Below, one piece after another: positions 19,834-30,170 of a stretch of DNA of 64,000 nucleotides (the stretch's first letter is position 1; every line of letters starts with the position of its first letter). Under the pieces are notes generated by a model, which was not told where the DNA came from, did not search any database, and saw only the letters and a program-made list of their open reading frames with translations. A program made the translations under genes and the position numbers. The stretch covers positions 930,001-994,000 of the forward strand of contig OZ037838.1 in assembly GCA_964035575.1 (NCBI GenBank). Direction: 5' to 3'. This DNA comes from Rhynchopus sp. YZ270_cl-10 (taxonomy: Eukaryota; Euglenozoa; Diplonemea; Diplonemida; Diplonemidae).

Positions 19834-22800
19834 ATGATACTTCTGTTTGGTTGTGTTTTTGCGCAGTTCATCACTCCCAAGAGTCCGAGCATCCCCCAGA
19901 GTATTACGGTGCGTGAGCGTGAGGTCTGCTCGGGGGGCGCAGTCACGCCAATCATCTGGGGAGAGTCGTTTGCGCAGGCGGGCGGCAGCATCGACACGAA
20001 CACGACACACATGACCGCAACGGGAGCCGCATATGGACCACAGTTCTTCTACGCACGAATCGACCCGGTTCTGCCGGACCTCGTTCCTGGACACCGTTAC
20101 GACGTCGTTATCGAAGTCTCCATCAAACGTGGCAGTGCACCCCTCCCCCTCCTCACTGCACCAGGCCTCATGGTATACAAAGCGACAGCAGACCGTTACT
20201 ATAAAAGGACCTACGTCTGGCCTCAGAACTTCACAGCAGAAACCCCCGAAGCCATCGAGGGAGGAGTGGAGATTGCAATGCACGGCACCGCCGTCGGGGA
20301 AGGGTACACACAGTACGCAGCGTCGTTCACCCCGGCGGGGTTTGTCCCGCTTCCACAGGGCCTGCTGTGGATACACTTTGAATTCAACCAAAGCTCCAAG
20401 GGGATTCCGATTGTTGTTGTGTTCCGCAAATTTTGCGTCCGCAAGCGCGCTGTGGTACGCCGCCCTGCGGAGTTGCCTACTCATTTTTCTGAGAAATTTG
20501 ATTTCCTCCGACCCACTGCTCCTAGCAATGAGGAACTCACTATGCAATCTGCCTGCCCTTTTGCGGAGCCGGACCTACGTGATTGGGGCACCATCTTCAC
20601 CACAAACTCCGGAACGCTAACGATACCACAAAACACAAAAGTGGCCATCGGTGCGTCCTCCCTCACACCGGGGGCACGCTATGACAAAATCGTTGTCCCA
20701 GCCAGCTCTGAGCTGATCTTCCACGATGCGAACATTACCCTCCACCTCCGTGCCCTCGTAGTACACGGCAAGCTCCGCATCGGCTCACCAACCTGCCGAC
20801 TGCAGGGACCCATTCGCATCATCTTCTGGGGAGACAAAGGGAGGGACGACCTTGAGGGCCACGGATCAAAAGGGGTCGCGGTGTTAGGCCAAGGCGAGAT
20901 TGATATCTTTGGCCGCAGATTTTCCCCAACGTGGACACGTCTGTCACGCACCGCGCGCGCAGGGGATGATCGTATATATCTACAAGAGAATGTCAATTGG
21001 TATCCTGGACAGGAAGTGGTGGTCTTGACAACGATACACGATGACACCGATATTGGAACGCCCAGTCAGAATGAGGTGATGACGGTGCGTGCTGTGGGGG
21101 AGGGTGTTGTGCAGTTTACATCAGAGCTGCGATTCGCGCATTACGCGGGCACCGAGTACCAAGGGGAGGTGGCGCTGCTCAGCAGGCACATCATGATTGA
21201 GGGTGAACCTAATTTGGACGGCTATGGCGGTCACCTCGTTGTCGCAGGCAAGCGGGGACGCATTGCGGGGGTGGCCTCCCGCTATATGGGGCAAACCAAC
21301 GTTCTCGCAAAGTACCCCTTCCATCTACACCTCCTCGGCCCTGCAAGTGGGTCCTATCTCTCTGACAACGTGGCACGCGATACTTACTTCCGCTGCTTCA
21401 CGGTCCACGGCACTCATGACACCCTAGTCACAGAGAACATTGCCTTCAACGCAACCGGGAGCTGCTTCTACGTGGAGGATGGGGTCGAAGAAAATAACAC
21501 CTTCAGCCACAACATGGCGGCATATGTCAAGACCATCGGCACCCCTGCGTCGGGTAGCGCGCAGGTTGGGGAATCCTTCGACCAAGATATAAACCCTGGA
21601 GGACTCCTCTCTGGACAGCGCCTTCAACCCGCCGACGCATCTGCCGCTGGGTTCTACTTCTCCAACTCCTACAATCGTATCATAGGGAACGTAGCCTCCG
21701 GCGGATGGACCGGGTTTGGCTTCCCAGGTCTCCCCGAGGGCATTGGCGGCGCGAAAGACCTTGACCTCTCACCCAGCTCCCGCCCGCTCCTCGAATTTTC
21801 CGGCAACACCGCACACTCGACAGGATGGTACTGGAGCGATGCTGGCGCTATCTACGTAGGGGGTGTCCTACGCTATATGGACACTGCGAGGACCCGCCTT
21901 CAATGGGGAAGTGGAAGGGTCTCGCGAGGGACCCGCCTAGAGCCTCAAAAGAGCCTCCCCGGGTGGGCCGGAACGCACGTCTGGATGACATTTAACAATA
22001 CCCGTGTGTTTCTCAGCAACCGTGGTCTGCTGCATTGGGGCAGTCGTGTAGAGGTGACGTACTTTGAGTTTACGGATGTCAGTCGTGCCTGCACGCTGTT
22101 TGGGGAGGCGTGGCTGGCGCAGGGTGTGGTGAACGGTGTTTCACAGAATGAGGCAGGTGGTTTCGTGCACCGTCATCATGATGGCTTTCAATTTTATGAT
22201 ATTTATGTGAAGTCGGTCGTGACAGATGTGGAGTTCAGAAACTTCAACAAAGATGTGTGTCGCACCATCCCCCTGCCCGGTGCGCAGTGGCCCCCTGCAG
22301 AGGCCAGCTGCGGGCGTGACGCAGCGCAAGGTGCCAGCATGTTCAACCACTACAACGTGGTGTTCTCTGCACTCTACCACTCTGATGAGTTCAAGCCACA
22401 GCAAATAAGTGCGGTAAGGCGCATTACCTTCACGAATGTCGACTTCGCACTGAGGGTTTCCCTCAAAATTGCGAAGAACGGAGCGTCAAGGTTTTTCAAT
22501 TTTGTGGATTTTGATGGATCGACGACGGGGGATGGTGTGCCGATGATAGTCGGGTCGAACCTTGCGTGGTGGCAGCTGTGTGGGGACTGCCGGTACGAAC
22601 CTCGCTGGGCAACGTGGCTGTGTCCGAAGCTGCCTGCGGGTCTCCCCGAACGCCACGTTGCGCACATCCGCGTACAGACACCGCACATCACCGCCAGCGA
22701 CGGTGGCGTGCGCGATGCAGGGTCATGCAGGACGACCTCCCACGACTGGAGTACCTGCGACGTCGGCTACGTAGCCCTCTGGGGACACGGCCCCGGCCAC

Positions 22801-24018
22801 GGCGACACCATCCGCAAGACCACCATCACATCCAACGAAGGCATCACCGGCCTCGGCGGTACGGGATGGTACTTCTGGCTCGACGGAGGTGCTCCTAAGA
22901 CACTCAGAATCCGCCCCGAGCAGGTCGTCAACGGGACGGTCCTTCGCTTTGCAACAAGCTACCCGCCGGGAACTTCCTTCACCGTGACAGGCTTCAACCG
23001 CTATGCAGGCCGCTACAACACAACGTTCACACCAGCCGCATCGAGGGAGGAGGTGTGGGCAAGCCCGCAGACGACGTACCATTTTGATGGCGAGCATCTG
23101 TACCTGCAGCCGATGCTCCCGGACAGGATGGTTGCGGACAACGGGGGGTGGGGGGCACTGAAGTTCACGCGAGGTGGGGCTAGCGTCTACGACAACATCA
23201 ATCTGTGGGACATCCTCGTCGTCGCAGACTGCACCGCCGATGCGCGCGGCTTCTGCACCGTCCGCCCCACCGAACGGATCCCCCCCTGGACTGCCGGGTG
23301 CCCAATCATGCCCACCCTCGTACCTGGCGAGACACATCCACCAGAAACACCTCAACCCTCCACCAAGGCACCAATAGTCATTCCGGAACTCCCCCGGTTA
23401 GCTTTGAGGTGGTGTACCGAGGACAGCGTCTGCCGTGCGCATGGTGACAGCATCGCGCAGTGTAGGGAGGGGGGGTGTCATTGCGGTGATGGGTTTGGTG
23501 CAGTGGGGCTGGCGAAGGTGTGCGCAGGGAATGCCACAGTGGTGGTGTCACCCGAGGTGCGTGTCGTATGGGAGGTGGAGTGTGTGCAGTTTGCCCCTGC
23601 GTTTGCTGCGTTGATAAGCGACGTGATCACCGCATCGTTGGGTGGACGTATCCTCAGCCTGCGTGCGTTGTGCGGGTCGGTCGCGGTGCTTGCCGTGCTC
23701 GAAGGGGTGTCACCTGAAGCAATAGTTTCAGCAGACATTGCGCAGGCCGTTACCGACAGACAAAGCACCGACCCACGCTTCGCAGCCATGCGCGATGCCA
23801 TAGGCAGCCCCGTCAGATCCGAGATATCCAGCAAAGCGCTCTGTGCATCTCCCGGTGCTTCCGTAGCGGCGAAGGATGCAAGCGGCGTCTGTGCACCGAT
23901 AGAGTGCAGCCCCAACCACGTCCGTTCAGGGGAGCTTTGTCTCAAAGCAAGCGACGCGAGCATCACGCAGCTCAGTGGCATCGTGTTGGCCATATGGATG
24001 GTGGCCGTGGTTGTGTGA
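19834..24018 (+). CDS. G8-domain ectoprotein, CEMIP/TMEM2-like
   Basis: 1394 residues. ATG 19834 is chosen because it begins a signal peptide (MILLFGCVFAQF); upstream in-frame codons are pyrimidine-tract sequence. After an N-terminal beta-rich region (about 25-200), residues about 240-360 match the G8 domain (spaced glycines, LVVHGKLRIG, IRIIFWGDKG). Residues about 360-960 resemble the right-handed beta-helix of CEMIP, TMEM2 and fibrocystin-like proteins (IMIEGEPNLDGYGGH, KYPFHLHLLG, NVARDTYFRCFTVHG). Near 1188-1225 is an EGF-like Cys cluster. The last about 20 residues are hydrophobic, following SDAS, which fits a GPI-attachment signal or a single membrane anchor. Animal relatives act on hyaluronan; whether this protein does is unknown. 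No intron is visible. Confidence 0.85.
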   Translation: MILLFGCVFAQFITPKSPSIPQSITVREREVCSGGAVTPIIWGESFAQAGGSIDTNTTHMTATGAAYGPQFFYARIDPVLPDLVPGHRYDVVIEVSIKRGSAPLPLLTAPGLMVYKATADRYYKRTYVWPQNFTAETPEAIEGGVEIAMHGTAVGEGYTQYAASFTPAGFVPLPQGLLWIHFEFNQSSKGIPIVVVFRKFCVRKRAVVRRPAELPTHFSEKFDFLRPTAPSNEELTMQSACPFAEPDLRDWGTIFTTNSGTLTIPQNTKVAIGASSLTPGARYDKIVVPASSELIFHDANITLHLRALVVHGKLRIGSPTCRLQGPIRIIFWGDKGRDDLEGHGSKGVAVLGQGEIDIFGRRFSPTWTRLSRTARAGDDRIYLQENVNWYPGQEVVVLTTIHDDTDIGTPSQNEVMTVRAVGEGVVQFTSELRFAHYAGTEYQGEVALLSRHIMIEGEPNLDGYGGHLVVAGKRGRIAGVASRYMGQTNVLAKYPFHLHLLGPASGSYLSDNVARDTYFRCFTVHGTHDTLVTENIAFNATGSCFYVEDGVEENNTFSHNMAAYVKTIGTPASGSAQVGESFDQDINPGGLLSGQRLQPADASAAGFYFSNSYNRIIGNVASGGWTGFGFPGLPEGIGGAKDLDLSPSSRPLLEFSGNTAHSTGWYWSDAGAIYVGGVLRYMDTARTRLQWGSGRVSRGTRLEPQKSLPGWAGTHVWMTFNNTRVFLSNRGLLHWGSRVEVTYFEFTDVSRACTLFGEAWLAQGVVNGVSQNEAGGFVHRHHDGFQFYDIYVKSVVTDVEFRNFNKDVCRTIPLPGAQWPPAEASCGRDAAQGASMFNHYNVVFSALYHSDEFKPQQISAVRRITFTNVDFALRVSLKIAKNGASRFFNFVDFDGSTTGDGVPMIVGSNLAWWQLCGDCRYEPRWATWLCPKLPAGLPERHVAHIRVQTPHITASDGGVRDAGSCRTTSHDWSTCDVGYVALWGHGPGHGDTIRKTTITSNEGITGLGGTGWYFWLDGGAPKTLRIRPEQVVNGTVLRFATSYPPGTSFTVTGFNRYAGRYNTTFTPAASREEVWASPQTTYHFDGEHLYLQPMLPDRMVADNGGWGALKFTRGGASVYDNINLWDILVVADCTADARGFCTVRPTERIPPWTAGCPIMPTLVPGETHPPETPQPSTKAPIVIPELPRLALRWCTEDSVCRAHGDSIAQCREGGCHCGDGFGAVGLAKVCAGNATVVVSPEVRVVWEVECVQFAPAFAALISDVITASLGGRILSLRALCGSVAVLAVLEGVSPEAIVSADIAQAVTDRQSTDPRFAAMRDAIGSPVRSEISSKALCASPGASVAAKDASGVCAPIECSPNHVRSGELCLKASDASITQLSGIVLAIWMVAVVV

Positions 24019-24180
24019 ACATTGTAGGGCAAGTGGTTTTCAAGTTCTTTTTTTTTCTCCCGAAGATTATTTGCCTGGTGAGGCGTTTACTTTGAAAGAG
24101 TAACTCCTCTCTTCTTCTTCTTCTTCTTTTGCTGTGGTGTCAGGTAGTACTGAGGCAGCATCGTGGTGTTGTAACGCCCT

Positions 24181-24241
24181 CATCCGGGGCTGGCATCGTA
24201 CGTGGGTCAGTCGGAGGTGCCTGCATTAATAACTTCACTTT
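24181..24241 (+). repeat. S2 short interspersed repeat
   Basis: CATCCGGGGCTGGCATCGTA followed by GTCGGAGGTGCCTGCATTAA. Related copies lie at 27986-28040, 28467-28522 and 44816-44866. Confidence 0.65.
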
Positions 24242-24388
24242 TGATGTCTTTTATGACACATAGGGTATTATGCATCCATGCAGTGAAACGTGAATATTCG
24301 AATCACAATGCGGCAGATTGAACAACCCAAAAAAAAAAAAAAAAAATTGAGGTTCTAGGGTGGTGGGGAAGGAGACAAAGAATTACAG

Positions 24389-24462
24389 TGGAGATTTGCA
24401 CAAACTGTGGCAACACAAACCGAGGCAACTACACTACTACAGCAATTTATCAAAGAAATATA
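24389..24462 (+). repeat. S4 repeat, A-rich tail
   Basis: About 75 bases (CACAAACTGTGGCAACACAA, then CGAGGCAACTACAC, then CAATTTATCAAA) ending in A-rich sequence. The second copy at 45652-45730 ends in a longer A run. It could be a retroposed RNA. Confidence 0.55.
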
Positions 24463-24615
24463 AAAACCTCCGGTCAGCTCTTTGTCGGCCGAGGCTGTCT
24501 TCTGCCCAATCGAAGCTGTGTTATGTGAATGGCACACCCTAGATCAGACCTAAAAAAGGGTGGATTCAAAAATGTGAGCATCTGATATTGAAAGACGCGT
24601 CCTGATAATGGCACC

Positions 24616-24658
24616 AGGGCTGTTCCTTATTCTCATTCTCACTTAGGAACAGCCCTGA
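24616..24658. other. Perfect 13-bp hairpin
   Basis: CAGGGCTGTTCCT and its exact inverse around a 17-base loop, 600 bases past the G8 stop. Its role is unknown. Confidence 0.6.
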
Positions 24659-24800
24659 ATGGCACTGGCTCTTTTTTTTTTTTCCCCCCTTCTTTTTTTT
24701 TCTTTGAGAGCAATGTTCTGTTTTGTTGTTCAGCGCGCAAGATTTGGGTTTGTCTTAGTCAACGTCTCTTCTTGTGATCTCTTCCGCAAATCTATTAAGG

Positions 24801-24837
24801 TGACTAAGCACGAGAGGCTTAGGATCATCTTATAAAC
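24801..24837 (+). repeat. S3 repeat with CTAAGC hairpin
   Basis: GACTAAGCACGAGAGGCTTA followed by GGATCATCTTATAAAC. CTAAGC pairs with GCTTAG. Near-identical copies at 35445-35481 and 62192-62228; a diverged copy at 27940-27972 runs straight into an S2 repeat. Confidence 0.7.
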
Positions 24838-24902
24838 TTTTCTTTGATCAAGGTGAGAGATGTCGCGTTTATCCTAGCTTATCTTATCACTCCCAAGCGC
24901 AA

Positions 24903-24982
24903 CACTCCGGGGGGGGGTTCGATAACCCGCGGAGTGTCAGTGCCTGCGTCCCAGAGGCGTTTTGCACTATCAACTTCACTTT
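24903..24982 (+). repeat. S1 repeat, tRNA-like hairpin
   Basis: ACACTCCG pairs with CGGAGTGT, and inside it GGGTT pairs with AACCC around a GGTTCGAT loop reminiscent of a tRNA T-arm or B box. Then follow TGCCTGCGTCCCAGAGGCGT and CACTATCAACTTCAC. A near-full copy lies at 33973-34047, with fragments at 6721, 8238 and about 46478. SINE-like. Confidence 0.6.
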
Positions 24983-25529
24983 CTTACCAACGAAACCTTT
25001 CGTAAAAGCAAAAACCCCAAGCAAACTCTGGCAGCTTTCTTTTTTTTACAAAAAAGACAGACTGCTGTGGGTATTCATTTGCAAAAAAACAGTACAATAA
25101 CTAAAGCTGACGCTTAAGATATGTGTGTCTGTGTGTGCACAAGAGGCACATTCATCTTTCTAGTTTTCTTTTTTTTTTTTTTTTTTCCCTTCGTCTTCCT
25201 CAGAGAGAGACACGAACATACCACTCCGCGTTCGCACACATGGTGCGGTGAGGGCTCGCACAAAAAAACCTCTGATCTGAGGCTTTTTTTTAGTGCCCTG
25301 CGAGGCGTTTCCACTTTCAACTTCTCTTTTAATAGATCCGCCACCTGCAGAGGCGATTGCACTTTTTCCAAACTACCCAAAAAAATTTATGATACATTCA
25401 TCGTACTCTGCTCTGTGAACCTCTTATGGTTCTTCTTTTAACTTTTTTCTCTCCTCTCCCCTCCCCTCCTCCCCTCCCCCCATCTCATCAATTCATACAG
25501 AGGGCGATAGCGCCAAGGAAAAAAGAAAA

Positions 25530-28500
25530 ATGCAGGTTTCTTCTGCAATGAGTGTAGGGAAGTTTTCGTGCTTAGGGGGTGCACGGAGGTGGCTGGGGGC
25601 TGTGCGCAAGCAGAATCTGTATGCGACGGGAGAGGAGACGCCGATGTGGATGCAGAAGAAGACGTCTACGCGTGTCAGAAAGGTTGCGCCCAAGTGGAAC
25701 AGCATAGTAGACCTGCAACGTGAAAAGCATTTGACAGAACTGAACAGCTCCAAATGGCGCGAACGTTTCATCCAAACCCACCTCCACGCAGGCAAAATCA
25801 GTCAAGAGAACTGGGGTGAAGGACGCCACGAAATGGAAAAGGACGAGCCCTGCTTCAAGCAGAAGCCGCTCGGACACCCGAACTGGTACATGGGGGACAG
25901 GATATGGCCTGTGGCGATGCTGCAACGAAATGTCATCTATGTCTCGGTGTTTCTTGAGAAGCTGACCCTCGTTCTCGTCCCGGGGTCCGCATTAAACCAT
26001 CTGGCAGTGTATGTTCAGTTTTTTAGTGTGATCTGGGGAAGCGTTCATCATTTCAACCACCCCCATTTTTTCAATTCGCGATTTTACCCCGTTTTTATAA
26101 TACAACAGAGTGGAGGCACGGCACTTTTGTGGAATTTTGTGGAATTTTGTGGAATTTCAAAAACTCGACTTCTACTTTTTCTTTTTTGTATTCTGTAACC
26201 TCTCTCTATTTTACGGCAGGTGTGACCGGTTGAGGTGATACTTCCGGACTGAGGAAGGGCATTCTTTTACTTTTTTTTTTTCTGTGTGTTTGTTTTCTTG
26301 TTGTAGTCTTTTTTGGTGAAGGGGCTTGGCCGACGACACTGGGAACCTCTTTGGTTCATAGCTGTTATCCCGAGGGGTACCCAGGTGGTTATGGGGTGTT
26401 TAGAGGGACTTGGTGACCTCAGCCGAGTCGAGCAGAGAATACAAAGTCCACGAAAAACCTGAGATGTCAGTAGTGGTCTCTGGCAGAAAGAGCAGTACCA
26501 TCGAAGTGTTGGGTTCCCTTCTGAAGCGATGCCTGTCACACGTCAAGCACTGCATCACCTTCGTCCGAATCACGTCCCGTTTGTGTTCGCTCATGGTACC
26601 TTATCTAATACCTTGTAGAAGGTTGTCAGCGACAATGCCTGCATTGGTCATTGATGTCTGAGGCGGTTTTGCACTCTCTGCTTGTCTTTATTTGGAAGTC
26701 GGTTCACTAACCCCCAGCAGAGAAGAGACCATTTGCTCTGCACAGAAAGCCCAAGCTGTGTGGCAAATATCCCACCAAAAGCTCCCCTAGCCATCCTCAC
26801 CACATTTCAACACAACAGGGAGGTGAGGGACCAGTGTCTCGTACCCATGCAATACTGGAACCCTAAGACCGAAGTGCGACCTAAGACCATTCCTGGTTTG
26901 AGTGGTATGGCCAATTTTTTCTCCCTTATTTTGGAGACGTTATGACAACCGTACGGTTGTAATCAAGATCTGCAAAAAAAAATTATAGTGGAGTCTGAAT
27001 GGCATGCGTCAGTTAACCAACAGAGTATCAAACAAAACACACACAGTGCCGCTGCCGGACAATGTGAAGCCGTACTGGATCCTGCAGTTTGTGGACGGAA
27101 CCACACATATCATCAAATTCCCGGACAACGCGACAAGCAAGCAGGAAGTAGTGTACATGATGCAGGTATGGCTCTCTCCACAATGCACAGCACCACAGCA
27201 CCACGGCACTTCCTCGCCCCTCAATTGGGTGCCAAACCCGACAGCATTTTGTGTCATTCTACTATTTCGCCCACCGTTTTGACGTTCGCCGTACAGATGC
27301 AGTACAATAGCGATTGCCATCAACGGTGGCGCCCAACTTTCTGAAAGGCAAAGGGTTTGCGGGTTTGCGGGTTGCCAAATTTCCCGAAAAAATTCTCCAA
27401 ATCAAACTTATTTACGCCCAATTTATTTATAGAGTTTTGGAGCCTAACATTTTGCCCCATATCACCTTTCTCTTTGCACTGGATTTAGTTTTTTTCTTCT
27501 TTTTTTGACCAAAACACCCTACCCCACCACCACCACCACCACCACCACCACCAAACCCCAACAGGAAGAATTGGCACGACTCGACACCATAGATCGGAAC
27601 CTCTGGATGGGCAGCATCGCTAATGTCCCTGATAAAAACGGATGGATCAGAGTATGTCTACGATGCTATTGAAAAGACTTCATTGCCATTGCCATTGCCA
27701 TTGACATTACCCAAGCTTCATTACTTAGTCAAAGAAGACCCTGTTGAGTTTGACTCTAGTCTGACTTTGTGCAGTGACATGAGAGGTGTAGTTATAGGTG
27801 GGAGGCTTCAACAATGAAATACCACTACTCTTATCGTCGCTTTACTTATCCAATGATGGGGAGACGGAACCTGCCAATTTATTGGTCTGGCCCTCTGGGT
27901 CTTTAGGTTTTCCGATGACAGCGACAAACTAGCATTAGCTAGACTAAGTACGTGGGACCTCATCTTATAAACTTTTTCTTAATTTCATCTGGGGCTGGCA
28001 TCGTACATGGCAGTCGGAAGTGCCTTGCATCAATCACCACCCTTCATTATTAGATGACAAAGGTGACAGCAACCCACATCCATCTTATAGCATTTGACCT
28101 CAGGTGCCCGTAGGGGACCAACTGCGTGCGCATGTTCCAGAGTGAGTAATCCCCAACATCTTGCGAGTAATCAACGAGGGAATCATTCTACTACTGAAAT
28201 TCATCCATGAATTCAGCCGGCTCATCACTCTCCTGCAGTTTGACAAGAAAACGCAGTTGAGCAGCAGCTTTGTCTCCCACCACCAGGTTGCCTTGACACT
28301 CTCAGCCAAGGTGCTGCAGGCAGTGTCTCTTGAAGGACGTTGGCAGTTTCTCTTGGATGACGCTCCAAACCTTTTTTCCTGTCGCTCACAATAGTGAGAT
28401 GAAAGAAAAAAACGACGGGGTAAGATGCACTTCAGATTTTCGAGGTGGTACAAACTTTTTCCTAATCTCATTAGGAGCTGACATCGTACATAGCAGTCGG

Positions 28501-28806
28501 ACGTGCCTTGCATCAATCACCCACCCTTCATTATTAGATGACAACCCACATTTTTTTTTTTTTTTGTGCCAGCCCATCTTCAAACCCTATACCAACAGTG
28601 ATAATAAGATGTGCACGAGAGGTACATTTCATGTTTCACGTTCTTTTTTTTTTTTGACCTCAAAAGAGGTTTCCTCTTCAGTCTTTTATCATTAGACTAT
28701 AACAAAAACCCCACAATAATGTAACATTCTTTCTGAAACACAGGTGAAGCGCCACGGACTTGACGACTACACACTGAACGAGCACTGTCCTCTGCAGTAC
28801 TTGTAG
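25530..28806 (+). CDS. Four-exon gene, unknown product
   Basis: Not recognised. Exon 1 starts at ATG 25530 after a pyrimidine tract and CATACAG; its N-terminus is basic and lacks acids (GKFSCLGGARRWLGAVRKQ), like a mitochondrial presequence, followed by a Trp- and Lys-rich region. Its end is uncertain: GTATGT at 26009 is the best donor by consensus. Exon 2 runs from about 26989-27024 to 27165 (ILQFVDGTTHIIKFPDNA, donor CAG then GTATGG). Exon 3 is 27565-27651 (LARLDTIDRNLWMGSIAN, donor GTATGT). Exon 4 is 28744-28806 (HGLDDYTLNEHCPLQYL, stop). Exons 2 to 4 join in phase 0. Introns 2 and 3 contain a CCA microsatellite and S3/S2 repeats. Protein length is about 220-260 residues depending on the first junction. 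Confidence 0.55.
26360..26416 (+). repeat. Fragment of the 57 kb foldback family
   Basis: CCCGAGGGGTACCCAGG and GGGGTGTTTAGAGGGACTTG match the arms of the element at 57131-58327. It lies in intron 1 of the four-exon gene. Confidence 0.6.
27524..27552. repeat. CCA microsatellite
   Basis: About nine CCA units directly before the exon 3 acceptor of the four-exon gene; they replace a normal pyrimidine tract. A CATTGC repeat lies nearby at 27680-27705. Confidence 0.8.
27986..28040 (+). repeat. S2 repeat in intron 3
   Basis: CATCTGGGGCTGGCATCGTA with CAGTCGGAAGTGCC, preceded directly by a diverged S3 copy (27940-27972). A further copy follows at 28467-28522. Confidence 0.6.
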
Positions 28807-30170
28807 TACGAGATACGGGTCAGATGCGTCTGTGGGCGGGGGTTTGGGGGGTTTTTTTTTCCCTTTTTAATTTGCAGTTCTGTTGATTCCCCTATACCCA
28901 TACTTTCAGTTCGTTGAATGTATTTGGCAATACTTCACAATACTCTCTGCACTTTCAAAACCCCCTAAACCCACATAACACAGACCATTTGAGGGAGGGG
29001 GGACGGGGGGGAACGGGAAGAATATTTTCCCAAAGCAAGTGGCCGAACGAAGACGATGATACCCCCCTCTTTCCCCATTTTTCAACCTACCTTCCTTCAC
29101 CCCCCTGTAGGGCAACCGTAGGTGAAGTAAGGTATAGTATTGAAATCGATGTGGGGGGGGGGAAAGGGTCAATTTTACAAAACCAGATTTTGAGGAAAAT
29201 TTTGGCCAAAAATGGGCCCCACGTATAAGCAACCGGGCTCATATTTCTCAAAATTTAAGTAGTGAAAAAATTGTCCAATTTTCGAGATTGACCCCACCAC
29301 TGCACGGGCGGAGCCCAAAAATGCAAATAAGGACCCTTTTTAATTTGTTCTCTTGAAATATGTAATTTCATATTTTCGCGAAAAAAAATATGACTGATCC
29401 TACAAGGGTTGAAGGAAGGTGGTTGAAAATTACAATAACAACAAGAACAAGTAATTGCTAAGAAAAAAAACGGGGTGTGCTGTGGAAAACCCCGCGTGAT
29501 TTTCGAAACCACCATAGCATTCCTAGCGATTTGCTGGAGGTGCTGATGTGCCTGGTGTGATCGACGTGTTGTCGTCTGCGCATTCTGTGCTTCTTCCGCA
29601 CTGCTCCAACGACGACGACACTGCGTGGGACCCTGTATAACGAGCTGGAACACGCCGAGCCTGCCGAGCCTACTTCCAACAACGCTATCGATCAGATGGG
29701 GCTGGATGAAGAGGACAGCCCCCCTTCTTGAACGTTTCATCAGCTGCAGGCATCCCAGTGGGTCTGGCAGTGTACGAAGAGCGTTAACATCTGCAGAAGA
29801 GCAGAGTGCTGGGTGTGTTGTAGATTATTTCTATAGGGTGGAGTTCCACAGCACACCCCGTTTTTTTTCCGATAGCAATTACTTGTTTTTTTTTTTTTTT
29901 TTGTGTTATCAAGCATTGACGAATAGAAATGGAAAACGACGGATGGTGCGTGCCCGCTTTAGCGTATTGTTTTTCCACTAACATCACTCACATTCATCAG
30001 TGAAAAACACAAACCTTTTGCGGTGCGATAAACGAAAAAGTGTTTTCTTTATTTCATTTAACTGTCATATCCTGAAGTCGTTTTCTATTTTTTTTTGCTT
30101 TTCTCCACCTTAGAAACCCACCCACCACTTTACCCCCTAACCAGATCCTTTCCTGTTCACGCTTTCTTTA
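28807..30170. other. Spacer before the ankyrin gene
   Basis: No host gene seen. Includes G/A-rich low-complexity stretches (28995-29045, 29150-29165) and an inverted-repeat element at 29446-29887. The last 70 bases are pyrimidine-rich with acceptor-like CACCTTAG and TAACCAG. Confidence 0.5.
29446..29887. mobile_element. Small inverted-repeat element
   Basis: Ends AACAAGTAATTGCTA with ACGGGGTGTGCTGTGG, matched inversely at 29846-29887, about 40 bases with few mismatches. The GC-rich interior has codon-like composition and may be a captured gene piece; no protein recognised. Confidence 0.6.

Larger units (their letters stand above)
24019..25529. other. Spacer rich in short repeats
   Basis: No gene seen. 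Contains an S2 repeat (24181-24241), an S4 repeat (24389-24462), a hairpin (24616-24658), an S3 repeat (24801-24837), an S1 repeat (24903-24982), and a strong pyrimidine tract ending CATACAG just before the next gene (25451-25500). Confidence 0.6.

Noticed and set aside
24903-24982. tRNA gene
   Set aside because: A T-arm-like loop is present but no anticodon arm or A box can be folded around it.
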